Below, one piece after another: positions 32,847-41,837 of a stretch of DNA of 64,000 nucleotides. The first letter of the stretch is position 1; the number at the start of each line of letters is the position of its first letter. The position numbers and the translations under genes were made by a program. Origin of the DNA: WRHT01 sp031550525. Its GTDB lineage: Bacteria > Desulfobacterota > Desulfovibrionia > Desulfovibrionales > Desulfovibrionaceae. A model generated the notes under the pieces. It did not search any database. It worked only from the letters and a program-made list of their open reading frames with translations, and was not told where the DNA came from. The stretch spans positions 124,001-188,000 of the forward strand of contig JAVBON010000014.1 of assembly GCA_031550525.1 (NCBI GenBank), read 5' to 3'.

Positions 32847-35678
32847 ATGCCCATTCGCCAGCGCCTGGAGTTGAAAAATGATCCCGTCTTTTTGATGGAC
32901 GGTTCGGCTTATGTCTTCCGCAGTTTTTACGCCAATCAGAATATGACGCGTTCCGACGGCATGCCGACGAACGTGCTGTATATGGTGCTGCGTCTGCTCT
33001 TCAAGCTGTTGCGCGAAGAAACTCCCTCCTACTTCGCCTTTGTGCTGGACGGGCGCGGCAAAAACTTCCGTCACCGCCTTTACTCCGAATACAAGGCCAA
33101 CCGCTCGGCCACACCCGAGCCGCTGGCCATGCAACTGGCCCCCCTGCGCGACGCGCTGGATAAAATGGGCATTGCCTGCATAGTTTCAGAAGACTGCGAG
33201 GCCGACGACTGCATAGCCTCCATGGCCGCGCGTTTCAGCCAGGAGAGGCCGGTGGTTATTCTGGGCGCGGATAAAGATCTTAAGCAATGCCTCTCGCCCA
33301 ACGTGTATATTTGGGATCCTTCCGCCAAAGCCGAACGCATAATCACTCTGGACAGTTTTATTGATGAAGAAGGCTTCAAGCCGCAATACTGGCCGGACTA
33401 CCAGGCCATTGTTGGCGACTCCAGCGACAATATACCAGGCGTGCCGGGCATAGGGGCCAAGGGCGCCAATACCCTGATGCGCGCCTTTAACGGGCTGGAA
33501 GATATTTTCAGCCGCTTTGCCGCCGTGCCGCCCGCCCTGCGTAAAAAGCTGGAAGGGCACGAGGAGCATGCCGTAATGTCGCGCAAACTTACCACCCTTA
33601 TGTGCGACGCCTGCCCCGATGTGGGGTTGGGCTCCCTTGCGCCGCGCCCCCCAAAGCAAAAAGAGCTTATGGAGTTTTTAAACGATTACGAGCTGCGCAC
33701 CCTTGCCCGCGAGCTTTCTTCCATGCTGCGCATAAACGGGGCCTACTCCGAGGCGCAGGGCAAAACAACCGCGCCATCGGCCCTTACCACCGGGTTTAAA
33801 ACCTCCTACTCCGTCAAACCGGCGCAAAACAGCGGCGAAAAGGCGGAAGCCCCCACGCAGGCGGCTCAGCAAGACAAGGGCCTGCCCCTGTTTGATTATG
33901 CCGCGCCAGCCCAAGCCGCCGCACAGCAATGGAGCCTGTTTGAGCAAGCGGCCCCGGCAAGCGGTTTTTCAGCCGATGCCGCGCCGCTGCTGCAAGACTT
34001 AAGCGAGTTAGCCGCCTCGCGGGAAATAGCCCTGATACCGCTCTGCGATGTGATCGGCGTTAAAAACGACCTCCGCCTGCTACTGGGTGATGGAAAAAAA
34101 GAATTTATCTGTACCCTTCCGGCAAAAGACGGCAGCGGCCAACTTACCCTCACGCCCGGTCTGGTTGAGGCGTTGCGCGGTAAAACTGTAATTGCGCCCG
34201 GTCTCAAGCAGGTATGCGAGTTGTACCCGCAACTGCGGCAGTTGCCCCTATCCGCCTGCTTTGACCTCAGCTTGTCCGCCTGGCTTTTAAGCCCGGAAGA
34301 ATACGACTACAGCTTTGCCAGGCTCACACGCCGCTGGGGTGCTGAGGCCACAGCCATGCAGGGGCAGGGTGAGTCGGCATCAAGCCCCACGGCCCTTGCG
34401 CTGGGCATGCGAAAGCTGTTGGAGGAGCGCCTTAAAGCCCAGCAGCTTTACCCGCTGCTGCGCGATATGGAAATGCCCCTTATACCTGTGCTGCTGGATA
34501 TGCAGGAAGCCGGAATAGGCATAGATCAGGACGCTTTCAAAGCCTTTCTGGATGAAACACAGGGCAAATTGAATGCCTTGACCAGCCATATATATGAAGC
34601 GGCCGGGCAGGAGTTCAACATCCGCTCCGCCCGCCAGCTTGGCGATATTTTGTATGAAAAGCTGGAACTGCCCCGCTCGCGCAAAACAGCCGGCGGGCAG
34701 GCCTCCACTTCGCAGGAATCTTTGGAAAAACTGCAAGGCAAACACCCCGTAATCGATTACATACTGGAGTACCGCAAGCTGGAAAAATTGCGCTCCACCT
34801 ATCTGGAGCCGTTGCCCAAAATAGCCGATGCGCAAAACCGCCTGCATACCAGCTTCAACCAAAGCTCCACCGCCACGGGCAGGCTTTCTTCCAGCAATCC
34901 CAACCTGCAAAACATACCGGTGCGCGGCGGCTTGGGCGAGCGAATGCGCGCCTGCTTTACCGCCCCGGCGGGCAAACTCATTGTATCCGCTGACTATTCG
35001 CAAATAGAGCTGCGCGTGCTGGCGCACCTGTCGCAAGATCCCACCCTGCTGGACGCCTTCAGCAAAGGCGAGGATATTCACAGCCGCACGGCCTCGCTTA
35101 TATTTGAAACGGACCCGGCGCAGGTTACGCCGGATCAGCGCCGCAACGCCAAAACCATAAACTTCGGGCTGGTTTACGGCATGGGGCCGCAAAAGCTGGC
35201 CCAAGACCTTGGCATAGGCATGAAGGAAGCCAAATTATTTATAGACCGCTACTTCGAGCGCCTTGGCAAACTGCGCGAGTACTTCGATTTTGTGGAAAAA
35301 AGCGCCAAAGAGCATGGTTTTGTAAGCACCATGACCGGACGCCGCCGCTATACGCCGGAAATACTTTCCGCCAACCAGCAGTTGCGCTCGCAAGCGCGCA
35401 GGCAGGCCATAAACACCTGCATACAGGGCAGCGCCGCCGACGTAATAAAGCTGGCCATGCTGGCCGCCGCGCAAGACGCAACCCTAAAAAAACTGGATGC
35501 ACGGTTAATATTGCAAATACACGACGAACTGCTGCTGGAATGCCCAGAAAACACCGCCCAAGAGGCCGGAATACGTTTGGCGGAAATTATGTCCGCCGTA
35601 AAGCCCGGCGGGCAGACGCTATCCGTGCCGCTACTGGTGGATTACGGCACCGGGCGCAGTTGGGCGGATGCGCATTAG
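32847..35678 (+). CDS. polA: DNA polymerase I
   Basis: Repair and Okazaki-fragment polymerase of 943 residues. The 5'-3' nuclease domain (about 1-290) has FLMDGSAYVFRSFYA, EADDCIASMA, GADKDLKQ and GDSSDNIPGVPGIG. The middle domain (about 380-540) lacks the DxE metal-binding motif of an active 3'-5' proofreading exonuclease, so proofreading is probably lost; a Gln/Ala-rich linker precedes it. The polymerase domain (about 560-943) has motif A SADYSQIELRVLAHLSQD, motif B RRNAKTINFGLVYGMG and motif C QIHDELLLE. The ATG at 32847 with GGAG upstream is preferred over a TTG 30 bases earlier. Confidence 0.96.
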   Translation: MPIRQRLELKNDPVFLMDGSAYVFRSFYANQNMTRSDGMPTNVLYMVLRLLFKLLREETPSYFAFVLDGRGKNFRHRLYSEYKANRSATPEPLAMQLAPLRDALDKMGIACIVSEDCEADDCIASMAARFSQERPVVILGADKDLKQCLSPNVYIWDPSAKAERIITLDSFIDEEGFKPQYWPDYQAIVGDSSDNIPGVPGIGAKGANTLMRAFNGLEDIFSRFAAVPPALRKKLEGHEEHAVMSRKLTTLMCDACPDVGLGSLAPRPPKQKELMEFLNDYELRTLARELSSMLRINGAYSEAQGKTTAPSALTTGFKTSYSVKPAQNSGEKAEAPTQAAQQDKGLPLFDYAAPAQAAAQQWSLFEQAAPASGFSADAAPLLQDLSELAASREIALIPLCDVIGVKNDLRLLLGDGKKEFICTLPAKDGSGQLTLTPGLVEALRGKTVIAPGLKQVCELYPQLRQLPLSACFDLSLSAWLLSPEEYDYSFARLTRRWGAEATAMQGQGESASSPTALALGMRKLLEERLKAQQLYPLLRDMEMPLIPVLLDMQEAGIGIDQDAFKAFLDETQGKLNALTSHIYEAAGQEFNIRSARQLGDILYEKLELPRSRKTAGGQASTSQESLEKLQGKHPVIDYILEYRKLEKLRSTYLEPLPKIADAQNRLHTSFNQSSTATGRLSSSNPNLQNIPVRGGLGERMRACFTAPAGKLIVSADYSQIELRVLAHLSQDPTLLDAFSKGEDIHSRTASLIFETDPAQVTPDQRRNAKTINFGLVYGMGPQKLAQDLGIGMKEAKLFIDRYFERLGKLREYFDFVEKSAKEHGFVSTMTGRRRYTPEILSANQQLRSQARRQAINTCIQGSAADVIKLAMLAAAQDATLKKLDARLILQIHDELLLECPENTAQEAGIRLAEIMSAVKPGGQTLSVPLLVDYGTGRSWADAH

Positions 35679-35732
35679 GGGGCGGAGCCCCTGGCTCCTA
35701 TAGCGCACTTGGTGCGGATGTAAGATGAATAT

Positions 35733-35810
35733 AGATGTAAGCGGCATAGCCGCGAATATAATAGAGGGCTGCTCGTCCCTCTTATATTCGCGGCTATGCC
35801 GCTTACATCT
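35733..35810. other. 29-bp perfect hairpin after polA
   Basis: Bases 35733-35761 are perfectly complementary to 35782-35810; an inner GAGGG/CCCTC stem and an 8-base loop complete it. It lies 55 bases past polA and is followed by CTTTTCTT. It may end polA transcription, but the stem is far longer than needed. Confidence 0.65.
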
Positions 35811-35866
35811 TTTCTTCCACCGCCCCGAAGGGTCTTTCTCATTCTCTTACGTCATGCGCCATTAAT

Positions 35867-35904
35867 AGTAAAAAATGGACAGATAAATCTGCCCATTTTT
35901 TACT
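35867..35904. terminator. Bidirectional terminator between polA and yebC
   Basis: AGTAAAAAATGG (35867-35878) pairs with CCATTTTTTACT (35893-35904), with CAGAT/ATCTG inside. The A/T arms give a U run in either direction. It serves the leftward yebC gene. Confidence 0.75.
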
Positions 35905-35924
35905 AACGCGCTTCGCGCGTCCAT

Positions 35925-35962
35925 TTATTTATTAATCTTCAAATTATTTATTAATCTTCAAA
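35925..35962. repeat. 19-bp tandem duplication over the 3' end of yebC
   Basis: TTATTTATTAATCTTCAAA occurs twice in direct succession (35925-35943 and 35944-35962). The right copy contains the yebC stop codon. It looks like a slippage duplication with no effect on the protein. Confidence 0.8.
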
Positions 35963-36685
35963 CGCTTCGTCCGGCAAATCGAAGTTACCGTAAACGTTTT
36001 GCACGTCTTCGTTTTCTTCCAGCGCATCCACCAGTTTAAGCAATTTTTTTCCGTTTTCCACGTCCAAATTTATGCTGGTTTGCGGCACCATGCCAACCTC
36101 GGCGCTCTCAGGCGTAATTCCAGCGGCTTCAAAGGCTTCCTGCAAGGTTACAAAATCGCCCTGCTGGCACTGCACTTCCCACGCATCGCCGTTATCCACT
36201 ATATCTTCCGCGCCATGCTCAAGCCCTATTTCCATAAGCCGGTCTTCAGTGTGCTTTTTATCGAAGGTAAACACGCCTTTGCGGCTAAACATCCAAGCGA
36301 CGCTTCCGCTCTCGCCCATGGCGCCGTTGTACTTGTTAAAAATAAAACGCACTTCTGCAACGGTGCGGTTGCGGTTATCGGTGGCGGCTTCCACCAGCAG
36401 GGCCACGCCGCCGGGGCCGTAGCCTTCGTACATTATTTCCGTCAAATCTCCGCCAGCCTCTTCGCCTGTGCCTTTGCGGATGGCGCTGTCAATTTTATCT
36501 TTGGGCAGGTTTACGGCCTTGGCAGCGGCAATGGCCGCGCGCAGACGTGCGTTGTAGTTGGGATCGCCACCGCCCTTGGCCGCGATGATAATTTCCTTGG
36601 CCGCCTTGGTAAAGGCCTTGCCACGTTTAACATCTTGCGCACCTTTACGGTATTTTGTGGTTTTCCACTTGCTATGTCCGGACAT
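35951..36685 (-). CDS. YebC/PmpR family protein
   Basis: Cytoplasmic protein of 244 residues of the YebC/TACO1 family, known as DNA-binding regulator or translation helper at proline stretches. The N-terminus MSGHSKWKTTKYRKGAQDVK is diagnostic (MSGHSKW), followed by LPKDKIDSAIRKGTGE, the EGYGPGGVALLVEAATDNRNRT core and the acidic C-terminus. AGGAGT lies before the ATG at 36685; an upstream ATG at 36745 is less likely. Confidence 0.94.
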   Translation of the reverse strand: MSGHSKWKTTKYRKGAQDVKRGKAFTKAAKEIIIAAKGGGDPNYNARLRAAIAAAKAVNLPKDKIDSAIRKGTGEEAGGDLTEIMYEGYGPGGVALLVEAATDNRNRTVAEVRFIFNKYNGAMGESGSVAWMFSRKGVFTFDKKHTEDRLMEIGLEHGAEDIVDNGDAWEVQCQQGDFVTLQEAFEAAGITPESAEVGMVPQTSINLDVENGKKLLKLVDALEENEDVQNVYGNFDLPDEAFED

Positions 36686-36777
36686 GATCACTCCTGAAAT
36701 CCAGTTAAAATTAAATTTACCTGCCTGCCCTGCGGGCAACGGCAAAAGCCAGAAGTACCTTGTAGCAAAGATAACTT

Positions 36778-37392
36778 CTAATCTCCTGGATCAGGCGGTG
36801 GTAGACCTTTATAACCCATTGCTATATAAAAACTTTCCATACTTTCTGAACGTGAGCTGTCTGGCTTGAAAGATTTGACAACATCAAAGCATTTACGAAG
36901 CTGCTCGGAATAAGCTTTGATATCCGGCCCCATGAAAAACTTGACTACAAAACTCCCGCCCTTTATCAAACACTTCTGTGCCAGGTAAAGGGCTTCTTCA
37001 ACCAGCGCGGCGGAACGCGCCTGATCCGTGGCCCTGTGCCCGGTAGTGCTCGGGGCCATATCGGACATTACAACATCAAACGGGGCGGCCGCGGCCAAGG
37101 CGGCCTCAAACTCCGGCGCGGGCCTGAAAATATCGCCCTGCATAAAACTAACCTGCGGCGGGAAAATAACATCGGTATTTTGCAGGTCAAGCCCCAGCAC
37201 AAGGCCTTTCTCGCCGACAAACTCGGCCGCGCCCAAAGACCAGGAGCCGGGGGCCGCGCCCAAATCCAGCACTTTCATACCCGGCCTGAATATTTTAAAA
37301 CGCTTGTTAATTTCTTTAAGCTTATATACGGATCTGGCCGGATAATTTTCCTGCTTGGCCTTCAAAAAGTAGTAATCGCGGTATTTTTTCAT
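36778..37392 (-). CDS. rlmE: 23S rRNA (uridine-2'-O-) methyltransferase RlmE
   Basis: FtsJ/RrmJ-type SAM methyltransferase of 204 residues that modifies U2552 in the peptidyl-transferase centre. Visible are ARSVYKLKEINKRF with the catalytic Lys (about 24), the SAM loop VLDLGAAPGSWS (41-52), the catalytic Asp in VVMSDMAPSTTGHR and the second Lys in SFVVKFFMG. All parts of the K-D-K-E set have candidates. It follows yebC's start by 92 bases on the same strand. Confidence 0.94.
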   Translation of the reverse strand: MKKYRDYYFLKAKQENYPARSVYKLKEINKRFKIFRPGMKVLDLGAAPGSWSLGAAEFVGEKGLVLGLDLQNTDVIFPPQVSFMQGDIFRPAPEFEAALAAAAPFDVVMSDMAPSTTGHRATDQARSAALVEEALYLAQKCLIKGGSFVVKFFMGPDIKAYSEQLRKCFDVVKSFKPDSSRSESMESFYIAMGYKGLPPPDPGD

Positions 37393-37443
37393 GTCTGGAC
37401 CCTGCTATAAACCAAAAACCTCAAATCGCCAAGTGAACTGTTA

Positions 37444-38613
37444 ATGCCGCAAAACAACAAACTTGTCATCATCCCCGACAGTGGAATGGACCTTTTAAGG
37501 GACGAGCTGGCCGAAGCCTTTGCCTATTTGGGCTTTGAGGCGATACGAGCGCACCCGGCAGCCTTGTCCGATGAAAACCACCCGCACTATCTGCCCCGCC
37601 TGCTGGATAAAAAACCGGCCTTGTTTTTCAGCATTAACATGCAGGGCATATTGCCGGGCGGAGCCATGGCCCAATTATTGGCAGGCGCTGGCATGCCCGT
37701 GCTGGTCTGGTTTGTGGACAACCCCTGGCACATTTTGTCTGGCATGCGCGACCCAAGCTGGAAAAACTTCCATCTGGCCGTTACCGACAGCAGCTTCACA
37801 GCCCCCCTGCTGGCAGCCGGGGCCAGGCAGGTGTTGCATATGCCTTTGGCCGCTGGGCAGGCGCATTTGCGGGCCGAGCCGGGGCCGGATTTTGCGGGCC
37901 TGCGTGAGCTGGTCTTTGTGGGCCGCTCGTCTTTCCCCGGCATGAGCGATTTTTTCGCGGGTCAGCAATTGCCGGAAGAAAGCCTTGCCCAATCATCCGC
38001 CATGCTGCGTAAAGGCTTTGCCGCCGCGCCGGAAAGGCCGGATTTTGACTGGTGGGTAAACGAGCTTGGCCTTAAAGCTCAAGAGGCCGAATTCTGGCCG
38101 GGCAAAAAATCACGCAGACCGGGCTGGGGCGCGGTAAAATGCAATACCGGCTGGCGCAAGGCCTGCCTTGAGGCGGCCAGCGCCAGCCCCGGCGGACTTA
38201 CTCTATTTGGCGATTCCACATGGCGGCAGGAACTTGGAGCAGAGCTCACCGGCCCTGATTTGCGCGGACCGCTGGACTATTACACCCAGTTGCCGCGCCT
38301 GTATGCATGCGCGGAATTTTCCATAAATCTCAACAGCCTTCTACTGCCGGCAGGGCTTACCCAACGTATTTTCGATATTTGGGCCGCAGGCGGTTTTTGC
38401 CTTACAGACTGGAGCCAAGGCCTGCACATATTCCCCCAAGAGCTTGTCACTCCGGTTTGCTTTAAATCCCCATGGGAACTTACGGAACTGGCGCGGTTTT
38501 TCCGGTCCAACCCCGGCAGGCGCAGAGCCCTGCAACTGGCCTGGCGCGAGCATATCATAACCTGGCATACCTACCCCACCCGCCTTACCCAGGTGCTGAA
38601 AGAGATGAAATGA
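37444..38613 (+). CDS. CgeB/DUF3880-like glycosyltransferase
   Basis: Protein of 389 residues with the two-domain GT-B-like look of the CgeB family: VWFVDNPWHIL (about 90) and VTDSSFTAPLLAAGA in the first half, LVFVGRSSFPGM near 160, then ACAEFSINLNS, TQRIFDIWAAGGFCLTDW and FFRSNPGRRRALQLAWREHI at the end. These motifs occur in spore-maturation CgeB and related glycosyltransferases of surface polysaccharides. The start is an ATG at 37444, 51 bases from the divergent rlmE. The stop overlaps the next gene by four bases (ATGA). Confidence 0.82.
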   Translation: MPQNNKLVIIPDSGMDLLRDELAEAFAYLGFEAIRAHPAALSDENHPHYLPRLLDKKPALFFSINMQGILPGGAMAQLLAGAGMPVLVWFVDNPWHILSGMRDPSWKNFHLAVTDSSFTAPLLAAGARQVLHMPLAAGQAHLRAEPGPDFAGLRELVFVGRSSFPGMSDFFAGQQLPEESLAQSSAMLRKGFAAAPERPDFDWWVNELGLKAQEAEFWPGKKSRRPGWGAVKCNTGWRKACLEAASASPGGLTLFGDSTWRQELGAELTGPDLRGPLDYYTQLPRLYACAEFSINLNSLLLPAGLTQRIFDIWAAGGFCLTDWSQGLHIFPQELVTPVCFKSPWELTELARFFRSNPGRRRALQLAWREHIITWHTYPTRLTQVLKEMK

Positions 38614-39839
38614 GCAGAATACTAATTCTGGCGGCGGCCGCATTGCTTTTAAGCCTTATTGCATGCGAGGAAGCCCCAACCAAAGAGGATGCGCAAGCGC
38701 GGCCTGCCCAGCCCCAAAAACAAGCCGTCCCCCAAAAACAGACAGTTGAAGCCATGATCGGCCAAATGCTCATGGTAGGCTTTAGAGGAGACGGCGAAGA
38801 ATACCTGGATGACCTTGATTACGTGCAAGACCTGATCAGCACCGGCAAAGTAGGCGGGGTTATTTTGTTTGAGACGGAAATGGAACACCGTGGCGTGCCG
38901 CGCAACATTACCAGCCCGCGACAGTTGCGTGCCCTCACGGAGGCTTTGCAGGCAAAAGCCCCCATACCTTTGTTCATAGCGGTGGATCAGGAAGGCGGCT
39001 GGGTGCAGCGCCTCAAGCCCAAATGGGGCTTCAAAAACTGGCCCTCGGCCTACCGAATGGGCCACATGAGCGACCAGGAGGTAAAGCTGGTAGGCTACGA
39101 AATGGGCGAAGAACTGGCCGAGGCTGGCATAAACCTGAACATGGCCCCCTCGCTGGATGTTAACGTAAACCCCGAAAGCCCGGCCATAGGCGGCGTGGGC
39201 CGCTCCTTCAGCGGCGACCCCGATCTGGTTGCGGACAAAGGCCGTGCCTACATGCAGGGCCTGAACGCGGCCGGAGTGGCAGGCTGCTTCAAGCATTTCC
39301 CCGGCCACGGCAGCGCCTTGGCCGATACGCATATGGGAGCGGCAGACGTGACGGACACATGGCGCGAATACGAGCTTAACCCTTATGACGAGCTCATAAA
39401 CATGCCCGGCGCTTACTGTGTTATGGTGGCACATGTGTTTCACCGCGAGCTCTCTGGCGGGCGCCCCGCTACTCTATCGCAAGAAATAATTGGCGGGCTG
39501 TTACGGCAAAAGCTGGGCTGGCAGGGTGTGGTAATAAGCGACGACATGCAAATGGACGCCATTGCCATGCACCATAAGCTGGAAGAAGCCCTGTTGCTGG
39601 GCGTGCAAGCCGGTATGGACATTTTCATTTTCGGCAACAACATGCATTACGACAAAACTATCGGCGACAAAGCCTACGCCGCGCTGTTGGCACTGCACCG
39701 CAGCGGCCGTATATCCGAAGAGCGTATAGAAGAGTCATACCACAGAATCATGGAGCTTAAAAAGCGCATTTCCACCGCGCACACTCCCGTGGGCAACATG
39801 AAAGAACAGCCTGAAAAACCGCAGGCTCAGTCCCCATAA
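38610..39839 (+). CDS. Glycoside hydrolase family 3 lipoprotein (NagZ-like)
   Basis: Beta-N-acetylhexosaminidase-like enzyme of 409 residues. The lipobox LLSLIAC near residue 19 makes it a lipoprotein, unlike cytoplasmic NagZ. GH3 landmarks are FIAVDQEGGWVQRL, NLNMAPSLDVN, the KHFPGHG...DTH loop (CFKHFPGHGSALADTHMG) with the acid/base His-Asp pair, and the nucleophile region VVISDDMQMDAI. It probably removes N-acetylglucosamine from peptidoglycan fragments in the periplasm. Translationally coupled to the glycosyltransferase gene before it. Confidence 0.92.
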   Translation: MSRILILAAAALLLSLIACEEAPTKEDAQARPAQPQKQAVPQKQTVEAMIGQMLMVGFRGDGEEYLDDLDYVQDLISTGKVGGVILFETEMEHRGVPRNITSPRQLRALTEALQAKAPIPLFIAVDQEGGWVQRLKPKWGFKNWPSAYRMGHMSDQEVKLVGYEMGEELAEAGINLNMAPSLDVNVNPESPAIGGVGRSFSGDPDLVADKGRAYMQGLNAAGVAGCFKHFPGHGSALADTHMGAADVTDTWREYELNPYDELINMPGAYCVMVAHVFHRELSGGRPATLSQEIIGGLLRQKLGWQGVVISDDMQMDAIAMHHKLEEALLLGVQAGMDIFIFGNNMHYDKTIGDKAYAALLALHRSGRISEERIEESYHRIMELKKRISTAHTPVGNMKEQPEKPQAQSP

Positions 39840-39913
39840 AAACCGGCAGGCCTGCCTGCCGCGCAATGCGACCGGAGCACGGCACTGACGCTGCTTATAC
39901 TTCACAGGCAATT

Positions 39914-41059
39914 TTATTCAGCGCCTGGCTCTGTTTCCTCAGGCTCTTCCAGCGTAAAAAGCGGCCTTACGGCATGCCACATGGCCGTTTCGTCGTTGCC
40001 GCGCTCAAGATAGCGCCATGCATAAACTTTCTTGTCTTTGGCCCCCATGCGTATTTGCATCAAAAACAGGCCTTTGTTGCTGTCAATCTTTTCCATAATA
40101 ACGTTAAAGGCGGAATACAGGTAGCGCAAATCCGTGAAGGTATATTCTATAAAATCGTCATTGCTTTTGGTTGCTTCAACAGTAACAAAGGTGGCAAAGT
40201 TATCAAACTCTCTGAATATGGGCAGCGCTTCCTGCAATTTTTCCCACTTGCGGGCATCTGGCTTGGGGTAAATTGGCGGCATGAACTCCGGCTTTTGAAA
40301 AGGTTTGTACAGCGCAATCCAGTCCAGCCTGTATTCTTTGGGGTTTTCCGCCACGGCTTTCCAATAAAAAGGCGAGGCCAGCACCGGGGTGAGGGTTATT
40401 TTTTCAACAGCCGTGCCCACTTCAGTATAATCATTGTTCAGCTTGTAGCTAAGGGCCTGATGGATGCCGAAGCAGCAAAGCGGGTACAACACAAGCCAAG
40501 CCATGCCATAACGCGCCCATTTCACCTGCCTGTCCAGCCTGTTCGGGTTGCGAAAACCCTTAAGGCAGTAAAGCGCTATTAAAATGAGCGGAACTGTGAA
40601 CAGAAAATCCACAATGAAAAGCGCCGGAACTGCCACACGATAATCGCTGAAAGGCCACAAAATTTGCGTGCCGAAGGTGGTCATGCAGTCCAGGTACACA
40701 TGCGAGGCAAGGCCTAGCAGGGCCGCCATAAACATATAGCCCAGGCCCCAGTCGTCAGGCCGGTTTACAACGGCCTGGCCGTTCTCTACGCGCACGGTCA
40801 TATCCCGCAAGCGCACCTTGGACAAAAACAGCTTCATCAAAAACGCGAGCAAGCAAGCCGAAATAATAATAACAGGTATGGAATGCGTCATGCTGCGATG
40901 CACGCTGAGCATAACATGGGCCGAGGACCCGGCCACGGCGTCTATATCCGGCAGTTCGCCGGCTGCTATGCCGAAAAGCACCAGAGCCGCAGTGCGAGGA
41001 GCCTTGCGGAAAACAAGCGGCGTAAGTATGCCCGCCGCAAGATGAGTTACGGAATCCAT
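39914..41059 (-). CDS. YdjM-type inner membrane metal-dependent hydrolase
   Basis: Protein of 381 residues with the LexA-binding/YdjM (DUF457) N-terminal membrane domain: MDSVTHLAAGILTPL, GELPDIDAV and HRSMTHSIPV give the conserved His/Asp metal set. A later GLASHVYLDCMTTFGTQILWPF continues it (20 shown: LASHVYLDCMTTFGTQILWP). Five or so membrane helices fill residues 20-200; a soluble C-terminal domain of about 170 residues follows. The family is annotated as metal-dependent hydrolase, but the substrate is unproven. Confidence 0.85.
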   Translation of the reverse strand: MDSVTHLAAGILTPLVFRKAPRTAALVLFGIAAGELPDIDAVAGSSAHVMLSVHRSMTHSIPVIIISACLLAFLMKLFLSKVRLRDMTVRVENGQAVVNRPDDWGLGYMFMAALLGLASHVYLDCMTTFGTQILWPFSDYRVAVPALFIVDFLFTVPLILIALYCLKGFRNPNRLDRQVKWARYGMAWLVLYPLCCFGIHQALSYKLNNDYTEVGTAVEKITLTPVLASPFYWKAVAENPKEYRLDWIALYKPFQKPEFMPPIYPKPDARKWEKLQEALPIFREFDNFATFVTVEATKSNDDFIEYTFTDLRYLYSAFNVIMEKIDSNKGLFLMQIRMGAKDKKVYAWRYLERGNDETAMWHAVRPLFTLEEPEETEPGAE

Positions 41060-41187
41060 TTGTATTTATTCCCAGTATGTTTTATGGTAATCTCTAAATT
41101 ATTGAGGCAATATACTTGCTGCCGCCCTACAAGTAAATACTTGCGGCAACCATGCAAAATTTTTATCTAATATTAAAGGGATATATT

Positions 41188-41832
41188 ATGCGTAAACCTT
41201 ATTCCGCCATAGCAGTTGAAGGGTACCACGCCATTTTTCTAAGCGGTTTCTGCTGCCTTGTTTTTGCTCTATTGGGCTGGTGGCCTCTGGCCTTTTTGCT
41301 GCTGTTGCTTACCGGCTTTGCCTGCCATTTTTTCCGCGATCCGGAAAGGGTGATATCCACCAAGCCCGGCATAGCGGTTAGCCCGGCCGATGGTAAAATA
41401 ATCCGCATAACCTCGGTTATGGATCCTTTTACCGGACAATCGCGCCAGTGCATAAGCATTTTCATGAACGTGTTCAACGTGCATGTAAACCGCATACCCG
41501 TGAGCGGCAAGGTAAGCTCCATAGAATACAAGGCGGGGCGTTTTCTTAACGCCAGCCTCAACAAGGCTTCGGAAGACAACGAGCGTTGCCTTTATGCCAT
41601 AACCGACGAGCATGGCGAAGTGTGGTATATGGTGCAAGTGGCCGGCCTTGTGGCCCGCCGCATTGTCTGCCGTGTTGATGAAAACGAAAAGGTTACGCGC
41701 GGCGAGCGCTTTGGCATGATCAAATTCGGTTCGCGTGTGGACCTGTACATACCCGATGGCTACACCCCCAGCGTAATGGTGGGCGATGTGGTAATGGCTG
41801 GCAGCAGCGTAATAGCGCACAAGGCTGATTAA
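41188..41832 (+). CDS. psd: Phosphatidylserine decarboxylase (short form)
   Basis: Makes phosphatidylethanolamine from phosphatidylserine; 214 residues, the archaeal-type short Psd. Two N-terminal membrane segments are followed by the conserved HFFRDPERVI, VSPADGKI, IFMNVFNVHVNRIPVSG and the self-cleavage site in MIKFGSRVDLYIP (GS, where Ser becomes the pyruvoyl group). AAAGGG lies seven bases before the ATG at 41188. The pssA gene follows five bases later, so substrate maker and user are co-expressed. Confidence 0.95.
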   Translation: MRKPYSAIAVEGYHAIFLSGFCCLVFALLGWWPLAFLLLLLTGFACHFFRDPERVISTKPGIAVSPADGKIIRITSVMDPFTGQSRQCISIFMNVFNVHVNRIPVSGKVSSIEYKAGRFLNASLNKASEDNERCLYAITDEHGEVWYMVQVAGLVARRIVCRVDENEKVTRGERFGMIKFGSRVDLYIPDGYTPSVMVGDVVMAGSSVIAHKAD

Positions 41833-41837
41833 GGCAT

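Noticed and set aside
32784..33134. N-terminal extension of the ABC-F remnant frame
   Set aside because: The extra 117 codons run antisense into polA and match no ABC-F sequence; the continuity is chance.
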